NCBI RefSeq assembly: GCF_043641665.1 | Contig: NC_092189.1 | Coordinates: forward strand, 7,209,333-7,273,332 | DNA length: 64,000 bases | From: Enoplosus armatus | Lineage: Eukaryota; Chordata; Actinopteri; Centrarchiformes; Enoplosidae | Reading direction: 5' to 3' | In this document: piece by piece, positions 60,028 to 64,000 of the stretch | How the letters are laid out: each line of letters opens with the position of its first letter | Position numbering within the stretch: the stretch's first letter is position 1 | Position numbers and translations under genes: made by a program | The notes under the pieces: model-generated | Seen by the model: the letters and a program-made list of their open reading frames with translations, nothing else | Database searches by the model: none | Told to the model about the DNA's origin: nothing

Positions 60028-61963
60028 CTCAGAAATTAGATGTGAATCATTTCACTCCTGAATAGAGAAGGTTTGCACTTTGTCTTGTTTTTGTTTTTTT
60101 TAATTATGGTAAAAATAACATGATTTACATATTGCTTGGTATTGCAACTTCATTTTTTTCAGTTTTGTAAAGGTCTATAATGTTAATGTACACCTACAAA
60201 GCCGATATCACCAACTATTCCATGAAGTCAGATTGTCAGAATACACGTGTTGGCACAGCCTTGTTGGTTGTCACCCTGCTGTGAGAAGGTCAGCACCTCG
60301 CTGTTGCAGAGCAGCTGTGCAACCTCCTCTGGAACCAGTCCTGTCCTTATCAACATGCTCCATAGTTACCATTTGTAACAGGAGCAAATCAGTTTTTCTT
60401 TTGTTCTTTTAGAATACATTTCCTCTCGAAGATCCACTACCAGGTAGGACTTAATACTAATTTGTGTGTAAGGTGGGAGCAGAAATAGAGAGAGACAAAG
60501 ATGTGCTACCTCATGTCCTCACTTATCCTCTGCTGTGCCCACTGTTCTGACAGGAAAAGAAGAGGAAAATTACATTCACCCACTGAAATGGGAGATGTCT
60601 CCCGGCAAATGCATCCTCCAGCCAGTCTTTGACTGCATCACTGCATTTCTTCAGTGTAATGTTGCAGGATGTGTCCACGATTAGGAAAATAAAAAGTGCC
60701 ACTATCTCCCCTGTGATTTACTTCGGTAGCACTAAAACTAAATTTAAGATATTTGAGTATATCAAGTTAATTCGGTATTCCTCTGATGAGATGTTCATTA
60801 CTGTGAGAATAACAACAATCAGGCAGAGGATTTCTTTGTCTCAGTCAATTAACTCTCGGAGCCTGCTGTAAATGATAATGGAAATCTGAGTGCTGTTCAC
60901 TAAATACATAAAAAGTCAACATCAAAACATAGTAAAGATGGCTGTTCAGCAGGTGTTGCACTTTTAAAATTGACATTTGATTATCACATTGTACCAAACA
61001 TGGTCAGTGCGGGAGTGAAACTGCATGAGAGACTGGACAGGCTTTGACCTCTTTTTCTGTTTTTTAACCAGATGTGAAAGTTCATAACGGTCATGTTTTT
61101 TCATGTTTTTCAACTGCTATTGCAGCTTATTGTACTTTTAAATAAACAACTTATACAAACTTCACTGATTCTCAAGAATGACTTAAACGATTTAATATGT
61201 TCTGATGTCCTGACTCGGTGATGTAGAATATAGATTTCTAACTCATCGAGTAGTTTTATGGTATAGTGTTGCCTGTATTTCATATATACTTTCTGAAAGT
61301 TCATTACTGATCAACAACTGCTGATAATTAGCTGATGATTGGTAAATATATTAATGTTTCTTTACTTAATGGGGCATATGACCATTAACTCTTGGCCATT
61401 ATAACTATAGCTGTAATGTAACTATAATGTTCATTTGATTCTGTTTGGAATCCAGAGTGACACATCTGCAGGGTTGTTGTAGTGCTGTGGTTTAGAAGGT
61501 GTTTGGAGGAGGCGCACAGATTTCTGTATTTCTGCTGTATGCCCGGCATCTAAGGGCTGGCAATTCATTCAGTGCCTCTCACCTTGTAATTATAATGCGT
61601 TCATTCACAGCATTCATTTACACCAGCTGTTAATAGAAAACTGGTCCATGCAGTGGTAACTATATATGACTGAGATGGTTGATCAGGTAGCTACTTCATT
61701 CATTTCTGATGTGCATTATTTCATCATGATTCATGTATTAAGCATTACAGATTTGTCCAATTTTGTTGTTAGTTTTTCTTAATAGAAGAATTTGTGTTTG
61801 CTATCATGTCTAACACTGTCACCTCCGACTGTTACCCATCATGGGAATTTCTGTCATCTTTCTGTTTGAGGAGACAGCTCAGGGACTCATAATCTGTGTT
61901 CAGCCGTCAAAACGATGTACCCAGCCAGCTCCAAACATTGTGTGTGTGTCATGTGTGTTTTCC
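60028..61963. other. Non-genic DNA
   Basis: No gene was recognised. The stretch at 61545-61640, with ACCTTGTAATTATAATGCGT, looks like conserved non-coding DNA but is untested. Confidence 0.5.
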
Positions 61964-61984
61964 ATGTGTGTGTGTGTGTGTGTG
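61964..61984. repeat. (TG)n microsatellite
   Basis: Ten TG units. Confidence 0.9.
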
Positions 61985-64000
61985 CAGTTAAATGCACAAT
62001 GTTATGTGACTGTAAGTATATGTCAGTGCAAAAGAGCAGCACAGGAAAGAGAGAAAGAAAAAAAAAAGCTGGTGCATGTGCTCATCCAAAATATTTTCAC
62101 TTCACATGAGCATGATTGTAATTTCAAGCCTCTCAGGAAGTCATCATGTGGTGCATTGACTGGGGGAAGATAACCGGCCGAGGCGAACATACATATCCCC
62201 TTTCTATTCTATCTACCGTTCCAGCCCGCTGCTCCGACAGTGTTTATGTGTGTGTGTTGTGTTGTGTTTGCATGTTTGAGGGGAACAAAACCGGAGGCAA
62301 ATATAAAAAAGGAGAGCTTATTGCTGAGAATGTTTTATGCATCGCACATAATGACACGGTGTCATATCTCTCCCCCCTAGTGGATACCTGCTGTCACATC
62401 TTCAGCGAGTGTACACACAGATATCTGCCGTCCCCACAGCAAAGCCAGCTAAACCAGGTGCCCTTGCTCCCAAAGATAAACCCCTAAAGCCTGAATGACA
62501 AGTTGAGCACTTTGAGGCCACACACTCACAAACAGGCGCACACACAAATACTCTCCCTTTCTACTTGTCTTTTCTCTCTCTCTCTCCATCTATTTATCAA
62601 TCTATGACTCCTTTTTTGTCTCGCTGGGTCACTTCTGAGTCTTTTAATGCAGCAGAAGCACAGATGTCATCCTGTCACAATTTTTGTCATATTCATAACT
62701 AACAGCTGGTATTTTCCCCTCACATGTAAATGACTGGGATAATCCTAAACAACAGAAAAACATGAATGCCAACAGGAACATCAAAGTTTCCTCAAAACTA
62801 TTAGACTTTTCTTTTGCAGCAAGGATATGAGATTGTCCCTTGGTCTCTGAGGGGTGTAGTGAAATAGGAGGAGGCGGTGCTTAGAGCTAAGAAAATACAC
62901 AGTTGATAGACTACTGGGAGAGATAGCGGAGTAATAGCAGAGGAGAGATAGCCAGGTCTTGTATGTATTATCAGGGGAGAGTTTAAATTGCGTTAAAAGG
63001 ACATGAGCCTCTGGATGACTTGTGTGTAGTTGAGTGATTGTATTGATTATTACACAGGATTATGTATGGGACTACCCTTTCTGGTATTTTACCTGGGTGA
63101 GCTATACAAACTAATGTAAACACTTGGCTCATAGGCTGCATACCATATTGCAATTTTGTGGACCTACTACATACTGCATGTCGGTAATATCCCAATGAAG
63201 TCTGGCATATGCTGCCATGATTATTGTCATTCAACATAATCAAATCCATCTTACATTATGTTCTGTGCAGGAAAATATTTGTCGTTTGGATGAGAGAGAG
63301 AAGAAGGTATGACATAACATATACCGGCAAGGCTACAGACATTTTGTTGAAAAATACCCTGTGATTCAGTGGTGTCAACAACAAATGTTTGTTTTAACAC
63401 CAATAGTAGCCCGAGTTAGAAAATAAACATTTGGCTCCCAGATGTAGAAAACAAGCAAACAGCAGTTGGTTGATGAGATCCCCATAGGAGTCAAATAAAA
63501 CTCCAAACAAGAGCCACCCTTACTTTACGCAGGAGTGACAGGGCCATCACATGATCAAGTTAACCCTCTGCCTGTGATTGAGTGGACACGCACATGGACA
63601 CAGCGCGCCTTGCTGCATTGTTGCCGGCTTTACCCCGCCAATCGGAAACACACATGACGATGCTCTTCTGACATCTTTACCCTGGTGGTTTCACAACTAT
63701 TCGCACATCCATTCATGTGAGTTTGATGACTCTGTTACACGAGTCCCATGTGACCCCAACGACTCTCATGTATTATCAAGGTGCAAATCACCCACATAGT
63801 TTAAATGATCCTCCACCAGTCAATGGACATCGCTTCTTGACTGACACATCTTTTCAGCCCAGACTTTACACCTAATCCAACTTTTTCTCTCCCAATCCCG
63901 ATACCTCAACTCAGGGCACCCTCCAGTACCAGTGCCCTCTTTTTTCACAAATTTAAAGTCTGTATATCTCACTGCGAGGGCCTCATTGGAATACCAGAAT
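61985..64000. other. Non-genic DNA to the window edge
   Basis: No gene was recognised. Complex islands at 62140-62240 and 62280-62420 look like conserved non-coding DNA. CA-rich and CT-rich short tracts lie at 62518-62590. Confidence 0.5.

Overview
The window looks like vertebrate nuclear DNA, most likely from a ray-finned fish and probably a percomorph-type teleost. The composition is AT-leaning, and CA/TG, GA and ATC microsatellites are frequent. No reading frame is long enough to be a bacterial or viral gene. Many stretches match interspersed repeats that I recall as recurring in teleost genomes: LINE 3' tails of the type AGTTTATTTG...AGCAC, the GCTAACATGCTAA family, the CTAGCCTGGCTCTGTCC family, and the ACACCTGGCATTA family. 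These attributions come from memory; nothing was searched.

I find no complete protein-coding gene, tRNA, rRNA or CRISPR array. All long open frames are either low complexity, frames inside transposon remnants, or random-looking frames of 60-140 codons without introns, domains or codon bias. The window is best read as a gene desert or the inside of one or more very long introns. Two short stretches have splice-like signals (around 24720 and 56677-56865) and are reported only as weak exon candidates.

Layout. 0-5 kb: a 34-bp variable tandem repeat at the left edge, a 5'-truncated LINE on the minus strand (about 2102-3205), and a purine-rich block that switches to pyrimidine-rich. 5-14 kb: unique AT-rich DNA, a decayed DIRS-like retrotransposon (about 7130-8085), and scraps of DNA transposons. 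14-25 kb: two full-length copies of a GCTAACATGCTAA-type element, a 0.63-kb element with long inverted arms (16030-16658), a probable hAT-like element (19620-20400), and a LINE tail. 25-40 kb: mostly unique DNA with some conserved-looking AT-rich islands, further copies of the GCTAACATG family, a large dispersed teleost repeat (37601-38060) and a palindromic element (39874-40158). 40-55 kb: unique DNA, one inverted GCTAACATG copy, long GT/G tracts, a composite TAACC plus minisatellite repeat, a second LINE 3' fragment and a 34-bp degenerate minisatellite. 55-64 kb: unique DNA and a nested transposon cluster (59206-60027), in which an element with inverted arms of about 135 bp encloses another repeat and a LINE-type tail.

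There is no gene system here to reconstruct. The clearest results are the retrotransposon remnants that can be read at the protein level, the multi-copy inverted-repeat elements, and a few candidate regulatory or splice-like islands that only cross-species alignment or RNA data could settle.
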